A program made the position numbers and the translations under genes. A DNA stretch of 34,559 nt from a virus. Under the pieces are notes generated by a model. The model made no database searches and had not been told where the DNA came from. It was given only the letters and a program-made list of their open reading frames with translations. Where the stretch lies: the IMG/VR virus record IMGVR_UViG_3300032050_012133, positions 1 to 34,559 of that record; one strand, 5' to 3'. Shown here one piece after another: positions 17,656-25,201 of the stretch. The stretch's first letter is position 1, and the number at the start of each line of letters is the position of its first letter.

Positions 17656-17949
17656 ATGAAAAAAATTATAAAATTAACGGAGAGAGATCTAACCAAAATA
17701 GTTAAACGGGTTATAAGAGAAACTAATGACGATGAACTTTCTTATCTTGATAACCTTAAAAATCCTAGTGGAGACGACTTGTTAACAGTAAAAGCCCAAA
17801 TATATAAAACTATGGACTTTATTGACAATGAGTTGAGTAAAATATCTAATGTTAGTGATATACAATCATATCTGAAACTATCAGAAATAAATGATAAGTT
17901 GTTTACTGTGTTAAATGAACTTATGCAATATAATCAAAAAAATAGATGA
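17656..17949 (+). CDS. Small protein with candidate capsid-targeting N-terminus
   Basis: This 97-residue protein begins MKKIIKLTERDLTKIVKRVI, an amphipathic basic helix. I recall similar LTExDLxxIVKxVI starts on small proteins of Bacteroidetes T4-like phages. It is followed by RE|T (residues 21-23), giving I-R-E|T, which matches the (L/I)xE cleavage consensus of T4-type prohead proteases. The rest is acidic and helical. It starts 3 nt after the fibre-like gene and shares 4 nt with the next gene. It may be a head-targeted internal protein with a cleaved leader; this is inference. Confidence 0.6.
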   Translation: MKKIIKLTERDLTKIVKRVIRETNDDELSYLDNLKNPSGDDLLTVKAQIYKTMDFIDNELSKISNVSDIQSYLKLSEINDKLFTVLNELMQYNQKNR

Positions 17950-18401
17950 GGAACACATACAGTAAAATAGAGATACATTCTTTAATAAAAGAATTTTTAA
18001 CAGAAAAAGCCTCAGAGGACTACAATTCAGAAAGTGGTAATTATATGTTTTTTTCTAATTTAGAACAAATAAGAGATCAGGCCGATGAGATATTACAAAT
18101 GTCGAGAAACAATGTCGATAGAATTTTAAGTGATGGACATGCCTGGGCTGTAGATCATATATCAACATCAAAAGATGATGTAGAAGAAGTATATAACTTC
18201 TTAAAGAACCGCAATAATATGCCCTTAGAGGAAGGAAAAAAGAAAAGTGGTACCAAGCTTTGCGCGAGAGGAAAAGCTGCCGCAAAATCGAAATTTAAGG
18301 TGTATCCTTCAGCCTATGCAAACGGATATGCGGTACAAGTTTGTAAAGGATCTAAACCTGGTTTAGATGGTAAAAAAAGATGCTCTCCCCCATATTGCTA
18401 A
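17946..18401 (+). CDS. Small basic Cys-containing protein with YPSAYANGYAVQVC module
   Basis: This 151-residue protein has an N-terminal helix ending FLTE|K (17-21), an (L/I)xE prohead-protease type site, then an acidic helical middle and a basic C-terminal module. That module has KLCARGKAAAKSKFKVYPSA (about 100-119) and a YANGYAVQVCKG segment, then CSPPYC at the end. The YPSAYANGYAVQ stretch is a common small phage domain of unknown function. Cysteine pairs suggest metal binding or disulphides. Its stop is followed at once by a strong terminator. A role as an internal, DNA-associated virion protein is inferred. Confidence 0.6.
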   Translation: MRNTYSKIEIHSLIKEFLTEKASEDYNSESGNYMFFSNLEQIRDQADEILQMSRNNVDRILSDGHAWAVDHISTSKDDVEEVYNFLKNRNNMPLEEGKKKSGTKLCARGKAAAKSKFKVYPSAYANGYAVQVCKGSKPGLDGKKRCSPPYC

Positions 18402-18403
18402 AT

Positions 18404-18435
18404 AAAAAGCCCCCAATATAAACTGGGGGCTTTTT
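18404..18435. terminator. Bidirectional Rho-independent terminator
   Basis: A GC-rich stem, AGCCCCC (18408-18414) pairing with GGGGGCT (18425-18431), has a 10-nt loop and flanking A and T runs on both sides that extend the stem. It lies between the end of the plus-strand tail operon (stop at 18399-18401) and the end of the minus-strand gene finishing at 18435. It can therefore end transcription from both directions. Confidence 0.9.
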
Positions 18436-18659
18436 TAGTTTAAAATACTATCATCTAAAAGTCTGGAAGCAAAAGGTCCCAAATTTTCGTCTATCTCAGC
18501 AATATATTCGCCAATTATTTCACAATAACCTAACCCATTATTTTCACAATATATTTGGGCGTCATAAAAAGAATCTGCTTCGATGTATGGGCCTAACCAC
18601 TCACATAAAACACCATCTTTTGGGTTTATAGCTTTTATTTTAGTGACATATTTTGGCAT
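18435..18659 (-). CDS. Small conserved protein, unknown function
   Basis: This 74-residue protein starts MPKYVTKIKAINPKDGVLCE and ends with acidic DENLGPFASRLLDDS. The middle contains WLGPYIEADSFYDAQIYCEN and GLGYCEIIGE, a pattern I recognise as a small conserved protein in Bacteroidetes phages and bacteria, without a known role. Two or three cysteines could bind metal. It overlaps by one base (TAATG) with the upstream exported protein gene, so the two are coupled on the minus strand. Confidence 0.65.
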   Translation of the reverse strand: MPKYVTKIKAINPKDGVLCEWLGPYIEADSFYDAQIYCENNGLGYCEIIGEYIAEIDENLGPFASRLLDDSILN

Positions 18660-19066
18660 TATTTATTTTCATCAATAGCTAAGAACATTGCCGCGTCTAG
18701 TAAATCTAGAGCAATCATTTTAAAAACAGTATTTGTTGTCTTATTAAACCAAATATAATAAATCGACCTATTGTGAGCTTTTTGTGAATAAATAACATAA
18801 TCGTCAAAAGAGGTTTCTTCTGTCCATCCTGTCGAAATTAGTGGGACATCACTGAGTATCGATTTTATACTATTACCGTCTTTATTATAGACAATATCAA
18901 ATCTATCTTCAGAAAAACAAAGGTTAGTTTTGACTTTAAATTCAGTACCAACAAAGGCGGTATCAGCCTCAACATAATAAATGTTGTTAAAGGTGTATGT
19001 TCCTATCTGAGAATAAGACATTACACTGTGAAAAATAAATGCGAGAATTAAGGTAATTTTTTTCAT
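18659..19066 (-). CDS. Exported protein of unknown function (signal peptide)
   Basis: This 135-residue protein has a classic signal peptide: MKK, hydrophobic core ITLILAFIFHSVM, and an SYSQ|I end that is typical of Flavobacteriia Sec-exported proteins. The mature part is about 115 residues of mixed beta strands (IYYVEADTAFVGTEFKVKTN; SIYYIWFNKTTNTVFKM) with no family I recognise. It is predicted to act in the periplasm or outer envelope of the infected cell. It is linked to the SlyD-like gene (12 nt upstream). An exported protein is unusual for a phage core operon and hints at acquisition from a bacterial genome. Confidence 0.7.
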   Translation of the reverse strand: MKKITLILAFIFHSVMSYSQIGTYTFNNIYYVEADTAFVGTEFKVKTNLCFSEDRFDIVYNKDGNSIKSILSDVPLISTGWTEETSFDDYVIYSQKAHNRSIYYIWFNKTTNTVFKMIALDLLDAAMFLAIDENK

Positions 19067-19078
19067 AATTATGGTTGT

Positions 19079-19507
19079 TTAACTTTCAATTAATTTAATA
19101 TCAACAATTACAACTTCAAAGATAAATCCTTTACCAGCCAAAGGGTTATTCAAATCTAATTTAACTTTGTCGTCAGTCATGGATAAAACTTCCGCAGTAA
19201 CTATACGATTTTTAATCCTAGTTGTCACGTAATTTCCGACATTTATTTCACCATTAATTGATGATTTATCAATATCGATAATTAAATTTTCATCCCTAGC
19301 ACCAAAACCATCTTCAGGGTTTACCACAATTCGTTTGCTTTCACCTATATGCATTCCGATTAAGGAGTTCTCAACTATTGGTAATAACTCGTTTGATCCT
19401 ATTTCAGAATACATAGGGAATTCACTTTCCCAAATTTGTTTACCATCTAAATCCCACATCGTATAGCTAAATCGGACACCATCACCTTTTTGTACATTTT
19501 TAGTCAT
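19079..19507 (-). CDS. FKBP-type peptidyl-prolyl isomerase, SlyD-like
   Basis: This 142-residue protein is an SlyD-type isomerase and chaperone. After the start (VQKGDGVRFSYTMWDLDGK), the FKBP core is split by an insert-in-flap domain: VVNPEDGFGARDENLI (61-76) leads into it, and LDLNNPLAGKGFIFEVVIVD (117-136) closes the FKBP barrel. It lacks the His/Cys-rich metal-binding tail of E. coli SlyD. No signal peptide is seen, so it is cytoplasmic. It could help fold virion proteins or host-targeting proteins. Its start is 47 nt from the divergent thermonuclease start at 19555, and both promoters must lie in that gap. Confidence 0.88.
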   Translation of the reverse strand: MTKNVQKGDGVRFSYTMWDLDGKQIWESEFPMYSEIGSNELLPIVENSLIGMHIGESKRIVVNPEDGFGARDENLIIDIDKSSINGEINVGNYVTTRIKNRIVTAEVLSMTDDKVKLDLNNPLAGKGFIFEVVIVDIKLIES

Positions 19508-19554
19508 AATTTTTTTTATTTAAATTTGATTTAATCAATAATAGGTATATATTT

Positions 19555-20082
19555 ATGAAAAAAAAAGAAATGAAGAAATTAAAAAATTTTTTAACACTTG
19601 TTATGTTGTTTTTTACAACAATTAGTTACACACAATTACCTTTTGCTAAAGTATACGCTGTTCATGATGGTGACTCATATAAAATAGCTTACATAGGCGA
19701 CACAACAAATACTAAGATTTGGATCAGGCTTAATCTAGTAGATGCCCCCGAAGTTAGGAGTAATTATGTAACCAGAGATCAAGCTGATGGTAGAATGGTT
19801 GCCGATTACATGAGAAACTATTTAAAAAATAAAATAGTAACAGTAGATACTTTATATCGAGACGTATATGATAGACATGTAGCTGCGGTTTATTTAGATA
19901 GTGTAGATGTCGCCGAATATATGTTAAAAAATGGGTATGGTTGGTACGTACCTGATGGACGCAAAGACATTAATCCTAAGTACAAAAAAGCATATTTAAG
20001 AGCTAGAAGAATAAAAATAGGTATATGGGACAATTCAAACATTATGAAACCATCCGCATTTAGAAAGAAGTACCGTTATTAA
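19555..20082 (+). CDS. Exported thermonuclease (staphylococcal nuclease homologue)
   Basis: This 175-residue protein has a signal peptide (core FLTLVMLFFTTIS, end SYTQ) and a complete SNase domain. Ca2+ and active-site residues are visible: DGDS (38-41), WIRLNLVDAPE (56-66) with Arg58, Asp63 and Glu66, and YDRHVA (105-110) with Arg107. GWYVPDG and YLRARRIKIGIW end the fold. A second Met at residue 6 could be the start; both give an export signal. The enzyme would cut DNA and RNA outside the cytoplasm. Its 3' end overlaps the convergent minus-strand gene by 23 nt without an obvious terminator. Confidence 0.9.
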   Translation: MKKKEMKKLKNFLTLVMLFFTTISYTQLPFAKVYAVHDGDSYKIAYIGDTTNTKIWIRLNLVDAPEVRSNYVTRDQADGRMVADYMRNYLKNKIVTVDTLYRDVYDRHVAAVYLDSVDVAEYMLKNGYGWYVPDGRKDINPKYKKAYLRARRIKIGIWDNSNIMKPSAFRKKYRY

Positions 20083-20611
20083 CATATTCTTCCAAAACTC
20101 TACTAATAATTTCGTTTAATTTTTTATCCTTTTTAGGTACATATTTTACCATTTTAGGTTTGTTTCCCGTACCACTTTTATTATGAGTTTTTTCGGCTTG
20201 TCTCTTTTGTTGGCAAGCCGATTTTTTTTGAGAGTCTGTCATCTTGCCAGCAACACCGGCAGCTCTACATTTGGGGTATGCGGAATCGTCAGCCTCTTTT
20301 CTACCACATGGGGGGTGTTTCCCATTTTTATCTTTCCTACATATATTAACCCAAGGCCCTTTAGGTTGAGAACTGCCTTTTGGTTTTTTCTTTGTGCCAA
20401 ACCAAACTCCAAGATCTTCTTTAACTACTTCTTTTTCATCTAAATCATCAACATATTCTTCTGGGTCTGTGGAATCAGACACATCAATTAAAAATGGTTT
20501 TAGACTATAATCTTTCCATTTTCTAATTTTATTTTTTAATGGACTTGTGTAAGATCCACCTAAAGGTGAATTTGTAGCTTCTTCTATTTGACTAATAATT
20601 CTATTTTCCAT
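20060..20611 (-). CDS. Small basic Cys-containing protein (DUF5872-like)
   Basis: I start this gene at ATG 20611 (MENRIISQIEEATN; 183 residues) because the upstream ATG at 20662 would overlap the divergent gene at 20626. The N-terminus contains QIEE|A, an (L/I)xE|A prohead-protease type site after residue 11. The C-terminal half has a basic module: KGPWVNICRKDKNGKHPPCG, then YPKCRAAGVAGKM, DSQKKSACQQKRQAEK. I believe this is catalogued as DUF5872, a phage-associated domain of unknown function with four conserved Cys; the accession is from memory. The C-terminus is RVLEEYVNNG. Likely a small DNA- or metal-binding virion protein; inference. Confidence 0.65.
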   Translation of the reverse strand: MENRIISQIEEATNSPLGGSYTSPLKNKIRKWKDYSLKPFLIDVSDSTDPEEYVDDLDEKEVVKEDLGVWFGTKKKPKGSSQPKGPWVNICRKDKNGKHPPCGRKEADDSAYPKCRAAGVAGKMTDSQKKSACQQKRQAEKTHNKSGTGNKPKMVKYVPKKDKKLNEIISRVLEEYVNNGTSF

Positions 20612-20616
20612 ATTAT

Positions 20617-20624
20617 TATAAATA
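20617..20624. promoter_or_regulatory. TATAAATA/TATTTATA octamer between divergent genes
   Basis: The octamer TATAAATA on the plus strand (TATTTATA on the minus) fills the 14-nt gap between divergent starts at 20611 and 20626. It equals the T4 late-promoter consensus on the plus strand. Given an A/T-rich genome it could be chance or simply an A-rich translation-start region. Confidence 0.25.
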
Positions 20625-20625
20625 T

Positions 20626-20844
20626 ATGGAAAATCATAATGAACCTCAGAATATAGGTACATTATTTGGAAAATTTAAATATAATAATTTAGATGAACTA
20701 AATAATTTTGTAACAGACCTTAACAAAACCCAAGCTATATTTTTTTTAGTCGAAGCCGTACAGTATGCATATACAAATAATGTATATTCTTTAGCTGAAG
20801 CTGAAATAGTATCTAAATCAATCAGAGAACTAATATCTAAATAA
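20626..20844 (+). CDS. Small helical protein, unknown function
   Basis: This 72-residue protein is helical (NLDELNNFVTDLNKTQAIFF, AEAEIVSKSIRELISK) with no family I recognise. It is the first gene of a two-gene plus-strand unit with methylglyoxal synthase (3-nt gap). Its start is 1 nt beyond a TATAAATA octamer, so the mRNA may be nearly leaderless or start further upstream. It is real by codon use and spacing; function unknown. Confidence 0.55.
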   Translation: MENHNEPQNIGTLFGKFKYNNLDELNNFVTDLNKTQAIFFLVEAVQYAYTNNVYSLAEAEIVSKSIRELISK

Positions 20845-20847
20845 TAT

Positions 20848-21234
20848 ATGAATATAGCCCTAATATCACACGATAATAAAAAACCTGATATGGTATCTTT
20901 TATCCTTAAAAGATTAAGCTACTTTTCTAGTAATGATATACAAATATTTGCAACAGGTACAACTGGTAAATATTTAAAAAATGCAGGACTAAATAACGTT
21001 AAAACTGTTTTAAGCGGCCCAATTGGTGGTGATGCTCAAATTGCTGCTAAAATTGCTAATAAAGAAATTGATTGTGTAATCTTTTTTGTTGACCCATTGG
21101 ATGTCCATCCGCACCAAGTTGACGTTAACATGCTATTAAGAATCTGTAACGTTCATGACGTTCCTCTAGCGACAAATTCTAGTACAGCAGAGCTGGTTTT
21201 TGACTCGTTATTAAATAAGAAAGGGAGCGACTAA
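20848..21234 (+). CDS. mgsA: Methylglyoxal synthase
   Basis: This 128-residue enzyme converts dihydroxyacetone phosphate to methylglyoxal and phosphate. Phosphate- and substrate-binding motifs are ATGTTG (35-40) and SGPIGGD (56-62). The catalytic set of E. coli MgsA (His19, Asp71, Asp91, His98, Asp101) aligns with His8, Asp62, Asp82, His89 and Asp92, so the enzyme looks active. It lacks the longer C-terminal tail of the E. coli protein. Its stop codon lies in the loop region of a strong terminator. In bacteria it bypasses lower glycolysis and releases a toxic electrophile; in a phage the role is open (carbon and phosphate rerouting, or killing or signalling). Confidence 0.92.
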   Translation: MNIALISHDNKKPDMVSFILKRLSYFSSNDIQIFATGTTGKYLKNAGLNNVKTVLSGPIGGDAQIAAKIANKEIDCVIFFVDPLDVHPHQVDVNMLLRICNVHDVPLATNSSTAELVFDSLLNKKGSD

Positions 21235-21245
21235 TCGCTCCCTTT
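21220..21245. terminator. Bidirectional Rho-independent terminator
   Basis: An 11-bp perfect stem, AAAGGGAGCGA (21220-21230) and TCGCTCCCTTT (21235-21245), with a CTAA loop that includes the mgsA stop codon. A and T runs flank it. It serves mgsA (plus) and the capsid protein gene (minus, ending at 21271). Confidence 0.88.
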
Positions 21246-21270
21246 ATTTGAAATAATATTCTTATTTGGA

Positions 21271-23124
21271 TTATCTTAATTCTTGTAAGTCAAATGTTCT
21301 AACACCATCAACAACAATTCTACCATAGAACCTATTGTTAACCATTTTCTTAGCGTATCTAGTCATGATACCTTTGATTGGCGTAAAGTTAAATGGATTA
21401 TACATTGTTGGTGTTAATTGTAATGGAACATATGGTGCGTAGATGTAACCAGTATCTAACAATGATGTACCTTTGTGTCCCATTAATACTGTATTAGGTG
21501 GGAAGTAAGGGTCACGATAAACTTGGTAACGACCAGCTAATGAACCAACTCTTTCAATACCCATGTTGTACTGATCCTGATCTGGAGATGCATTTGATAC
21601 GTGGAAGTATTCTAAGTCATCAAAAATTGCTGAAATTTCAGATGAAACAACAATCCAGTTAGCACCACCTCTCAATGTAGATTTGTGGATTTGGGCAGAA
21701 ATTTGGTTTATAGCAGTAATCAACGTTTGGTTCCAATCTTTTTGCGTATAAGATGTTGTATTTGCAAGTCTTCTCCATCCATTGTAATCCCAACGTAATG
21801 TCCATGCAGCACCTTTACGTAAGTCACGTAAGATTTCACGGTCAATCTCTGCTGCGATTTGCTCAGATAACAATGCTGTTAACTCAGCCTCAGCATCAAT
21901 ATTGTGGAATGCGGCTACGTCTTGAGCTAATTCTGGAGACCATTGTGCTCTTAGTTTTCTTTCTGTAACAGATACAGTTACTGACTCAAGATCAAAAGAA
22001 ACTTCACCAATTTTATCTTCAAATTCTAATTCTTCGTAACGCTTCCAAACAGCTTTGATAGGAGCATTAGCACCTGTTCCACTCCAAGCATTTGTTGTTA
22101 TTGTTGCACCAGAATAACCATCAGGTGTTGATTGACCGCATGAAACGCAAACAGGGACTTGTGTATCAATTTCTAAGTAAATTACGCCAGTTGCACTGCA
22201 AATGTCATAGAATGTACCACCATTACCACCTGTTGTTGACCTATTAAATGCTGCTGTTGTGTTTGAGCCATACTCAACCATACCCTTACCATATTTCTGA
22301 GTAACGACTCTGAATAATAATGGAGCATATGTTGATGTTCCTAATTCCGTTGCTACAGTTGAATTTGTAGTATAAAGTTTTAAGTCCGATAAGAATGATT
22401 CTGTATCCATTTCTTGACCATCAGGGCCAATCAACTTACCGTCACCTGTTGACGTGAAACCAGACATACCTAATAATATCTTTCTGAATTCACCATTAGT
22501 GTATGCAGATGTAATTAAAGCACCATTATTCCACGCAACAGTTTGTGTGTTAGCTGTTACAAATAAGAAACGACCTTTTGAGTAATCAAATAATCCAGCA
22601 GGATTTAATGCTGGCTCAGCACCCTCATAGAATAAATCATATAAGTTTTTAGTGTAAGCATTTGCATCGTTAGGATATCCAGCACCAGGTGAACCTGGGT
22701 AGTTACCAGGAGATCCAACTGGAGCATAGTGCGAACCAGAATCGGAGAATCCACCAGGAATATTACCATCAACGGTTGCTCCAGAATAACCTTGAATTCT
22801 CGGCACAAAGTAGAATAACTTACCGATAGGTAGATTCATAGCTTGAACCGAAACAATGTCGTTTGCTAATAATTTAGAGAAAACTCTTCTAACTATCGGG
22901 AAAACAACAGTTTCAAAAGAACCTGAAGAATCTGTAGATGACGCTTCGTTTATCAAGAAAGACGCTTGGTTTTCATATAATTGAGCAACGTTTTCTTTCA
23001 TGTGACCTCTAAGACCTTCTAAGAACCCTAGACGATCCCATTTGTTAATTGTGTCCTCTTTGATAACTTTTAAATGTTTTAATCCTATGTTACCAACAAG
23101 ACCGCTTTCTAATAATGCACCCAT
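21271..23124 (-). CDS. 23: Major capsid protein (T4 gp23-like)
   Basis: This 617-residue protein is the HK97-fold capsid subunit of a T4-like phage. The N-terminal 60 residues, with LNKWD-like TINKWDRLGFLEGLRGHMKE and ending SFLINE|A (56-61), match the gp23 propeptide, which gp21 removes (T4 cuts at FLTE|A after residue 65). Downstream VVFPIVRRVFSKLLANDIVS and VQAMNLPIGKLFYF are family-typical. The central and C-terminal parts include SVTVSERKLRAQ-like VTVSVTERKLRAQWSPELAQ and LEYFHVSN. It is about 95 residues longer than T4 gp23, with Gly/Ser/Thr-rich inserted stretches in the middle. It is transcribed with the scaffold gene upstream, 37 nt away. Confidence 0.92.
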   Translation of the reverse strand: MGALLESGLVGNIGLKHLKVIKEDTINKWDRLGFLEGLRGHMKENVAQLYENQASFLINEASSTDSSGSFETVVFPIVRRVFSKLLANDIVSVQAMNLPIGKLFYFVPRIQGYSGATVDGNIPGGFSDSGSHYAPVGSPGNYPGSPGAGYPNDANAYTKNLYDLFYEGAEPALNPAGLFDYSKGRFLFVTANTQTVAWNNGALITSAYTNGEFRKILLGMSGFTSTGDGKLIGPDGQEMDTESFLSDLKLYTTNSTVATELGTSTYAPLLFRVVTQKYGKGMVEYGSNTTAAFNRSTTGGNGGTFYDICSATGVIYLEIDTQVPVCVSCGQSTPDGYSGATITTNAWSGTGANAPIKAVWKRYEELEFEDKIGEVSFDLESVTVSVTERKLRAQWSPELAQDVAAFHNIDAEAELTALLSEQIAAEIDREILRDLRKGAAWTLRWDYNGWRRLANTTSYTQKDWNQTLITAINQISAQIHKSTLRGGANWIVVSSEISAIFDDLEYFHVSNASPDQDQYNMGIERVGSLAGRYQVYRDPYFPPNTVLMGHKGTSLLDTGYIYAPYVPLQLTPTMYNPFNFTPIKGIMTRYAKKMVNNRFYGRIVVDGVRTFDLQELR

Positions 23125-23161
23125 GTTTTATTTTTTTTTTAGGTTTAGTTTATTTTTTAAA

Positions 23162-25201
23162 TTATATGACGTTATTAACTTTAGTCATTAGATCTTTCAT
23201 TCTTAAAAACTGAGGATTTTCGTATGTTTTTGATTCAATCAAATTAGATGCAGACCCAGAATATTGAGTTTTATCTATTTTATTTTGAATTGATTCAGTA
23301 ACAACTCCGCCTGAATTTTTATTTGAAAGTTCGTTTTTTATTGATTTGTATAAATTCTTAGACTCTTTTAGTGATTCAACACCATCAAATCTTCTTAAGA
23401 TATTTATTTTTTCCTGTTTAGTTGTTGAATGTTCAGTAAACAATCTTGTCGCATACGCTAAATTAGAATTGAATACAGCGACTTCATTTAACTTTTCTCT
23501 AAACATATTTAAAGCGTTCCTATACTCTTCATTCTTTTCTCTTAAAAGAATAAGCTCATTTTCAACACTTTCTGTTCTTAAATGTCTAGGAGCTGCTTTT
23601 GGTTTTGGTAATCCTTTTTTACCGAAAAATTTTCCAGCACCAAGAGTTCTTGAAGCTTCAGTAGTTTCGGATTTTTTTGGTCGCATTTTAAAATCAGTAT
23701 TTTCTTCTTTGAATTCAAATTTAGGCTTACCCATACCAACACCTCTAGTACCACGTTTCATTTTTGTTTTAAAACCACCAGATTGTTTTTTATAAGAAAA
23801 TTTACTTGGTTTACCCATGCCCATACCTTTTGGTTTAAATGCTTCCTTTATGTCATCATAATCAGAAACTTCTTCCCCTCCATATCTATCATCATAGATA
23901 TCTTCTTCAAAATCAAGGCCATTTCTTTCATATTCCTCAAAGTCAGCTTCTTCATTATCATCCTCAAGATCAGGTATAGACATATAATCATCATCATCAT
24001 CTGTATCATACTTTTCCATATCAGACACATTTTCACCATCGATACCAAATTTTTCGTAGTTTGATTCACGGTCAAAGGTATCCGGGAACATATCTGTTCC
24101 TAATTCAAGTTCATAAAGAATTTCTTCATTTAAAGTGTCATCATCTTCTTCTTCATCATATCCCTCGGAATATTCACCACGAAAACGTCCAGAACCCATC
24201 ATATCATCTTCATCGGATGACGCGGACCCTAATGACATATCAAATTCATCATCGTCTTCATCGTCTTCATCGTTTCCATAGGTGTCTAATGGTATGTCAA
24301 ATTCTTCTTCTCCTTCATCATCAAAGTCAATACCACTACGACGACCAGCAGCAATTACACGATCAATGTGTGCTTTAATTTCTTCTGGAGCTAATTCACT
24401 AAATAAGTTATTGTCAATTATTTCTTGGTCCATTGGATCCAAATCAACTCTACTACCCGAAGGACGATCATCAAATTCATCATAATCAGAATCACCAAAA
24501 CCTGGCATCTCATCATAATCATTATCAGAAGCTCTAGATCCTGACATCATATCAATATCTTCGTCTTCGTACATATTCTCAAATAAATTTCTACGTTTCA
24601 TAGATTCTCCTAAGGCTATTTTATATTCGACATCAGATTCTGAATCTGATAAGTCTATGGTATTACCTGTTTTTTTTACGATAATGCCATCGGTTTCTTT
24701 CATTGCTTTAAATACTTTTAAAATTTCATCAGTACTAGCGTGAGTTAGGTCGATTTCAGTATCATCATCACCAGTTATACCGTCGACACGAATATCAGTA
24801 CTCATGTCATCTTCAAAGTCATCTGCACTAAATGTTCCCATTTCGTTATCTTCAAGATCATCAAGATCCATTTCATCATCTTCAAGATCATCAAGATCCA
24901 TTTCATCATCTTCAAGATCATCAAGATCCATTTCATCATCTTCAAGATCATCAAGATTCATTTCAGCATCAAGTGCTTCAAGATCTTCATCATCTTCAAT
25001 ATCTTTTGCAAGATCATCTTCATCCTCCTCGTTAATCCTACGAGCTTTTTTGGTATTAGTCTTTAATGACTCTTTTACTAAACTGCTGATTTCATTCCCC
25101 ATTGTGGCGGAAAGTATTCCTTTTGCGTTTTCTGTCACTATATCTTCCAAACCTTTTATTTGGACTAGTGCTTCTTCTACAATGTTTTCTTTTTGTGCCA
25201 T
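23162..25201 (-). CDS. 22: Prohead scaffold/core protein (gp22-like) with acidic repeats
   Basis: This 679-residue protein occupies the gp22 slot just upstream of the capsid gene. Residues 1-60 are helical. The next part is extremely acidic, with four near-identical 10-residue repeats (pattern DDLEDDEMDL). A basic linker follows, with KPKGMGMGKPSKFSYKK and GVGMGKPKF. A helical end contains KLNEVAVFNSNLAYATRLFT and LRRFDGVESLKESK, a C-terminal block I recognise from scaffolds of Bacteroidetes T4-like phages. It is far longer than T4 gp22 (269 residues) because of the acidic region. It is expected to form the core of the prohead and be digested by the protease. Confidence 0.8.
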   Translation of the reverse strand: MAQKENIVEEALVQIKGLEDIVTENAKGILSATMGNEISSLVKESLKTNTKKARRINEEDEDDLAKDIEDDEDLEALDAEMNLDDLEDDEMDLDDLEDDEMDLDDLEDDEMDLDDLEDNEMGTFSADDFEDDMSTDIRVDGITGDDDTEIDLTHASTDEILKVFKAMKETDGIIVKKTGNTIDLSDSESDVEYKIALGESMKRRNLFENMYEDEDIDMMSGSRASDNDYDEMPGFGDSDYDEFDDRPSGSRVDLDPMDQEIIDNNLFSELAPEEIKAHIDRVIAAGRRSGIDFDDEGEEEFDIPLDTYGNDEDDEDDDEFDMSLGSASSDEDDMMGSGRFRGEYSEGYDEEEDDDTLNEEILYELELGTDMFPDTFDRESNYEKFGIDGENVSDMEKYDTDDDDDYMSIPDLEDDNEEADFEEYERNGLDFEEDIYDDRYGGEEVSDYDDIKEAFKPKGMGMGKPSKFSYKKQSGGFKTKMKRGTRGVGMGKPKFEFKEENTDFKMRPKKSETTEASRTLGAGKFFGKKGLPKPKAAPRHLRTESVENELILLREKNEEYRNALNMFREKLNEVAVFNSNLAYATRLFTEHSTTKQEKINILRRFDGVESLKESKNLYKSIKNELSNKNSGGVVTESIQNKIDKTQYSGSASNLIESKTYENPQFLRMKDLMTKVNNVI
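24841..24960 (-). repeat. Four tandem 30-bp repeats within the scaffold gene
   Basis: Four contiguous 30-bp units (24841-24870, 24871-24900, 24901-24930, 24931-24960) each read approximately TTTCATCATCTTCAAGATCA plus TCAAGATCCA on the plus strand, with one to three differences. They keep the reading frame and encode the 10-residue acidic repeat of the scaffold. There are no spacers, so this is not a CRISPR. Confidence 0.95.

Noticed and set aside
20183-20443. Cys/Phe-rich plus-strand open frame
   Set aside because: It lies wholly within the minus-strand basic Cys-containing gene, which has a recognisable module and better coding character.
20612-20662. Upstream ATG at 20662 as start of the minus-strand basic protein
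   Set aside because: It would overlap the divergent gene at 20626 and add 17 residues of non-conserved look; ATG 20611 gives a leader with a good (L/I)xE|A site.
24841-24960. Tandem repeats resembling a CRISPR array
   Set aside because: Units are contiguous, in frame and without spacers; they code for the scaffold acidic repeat.
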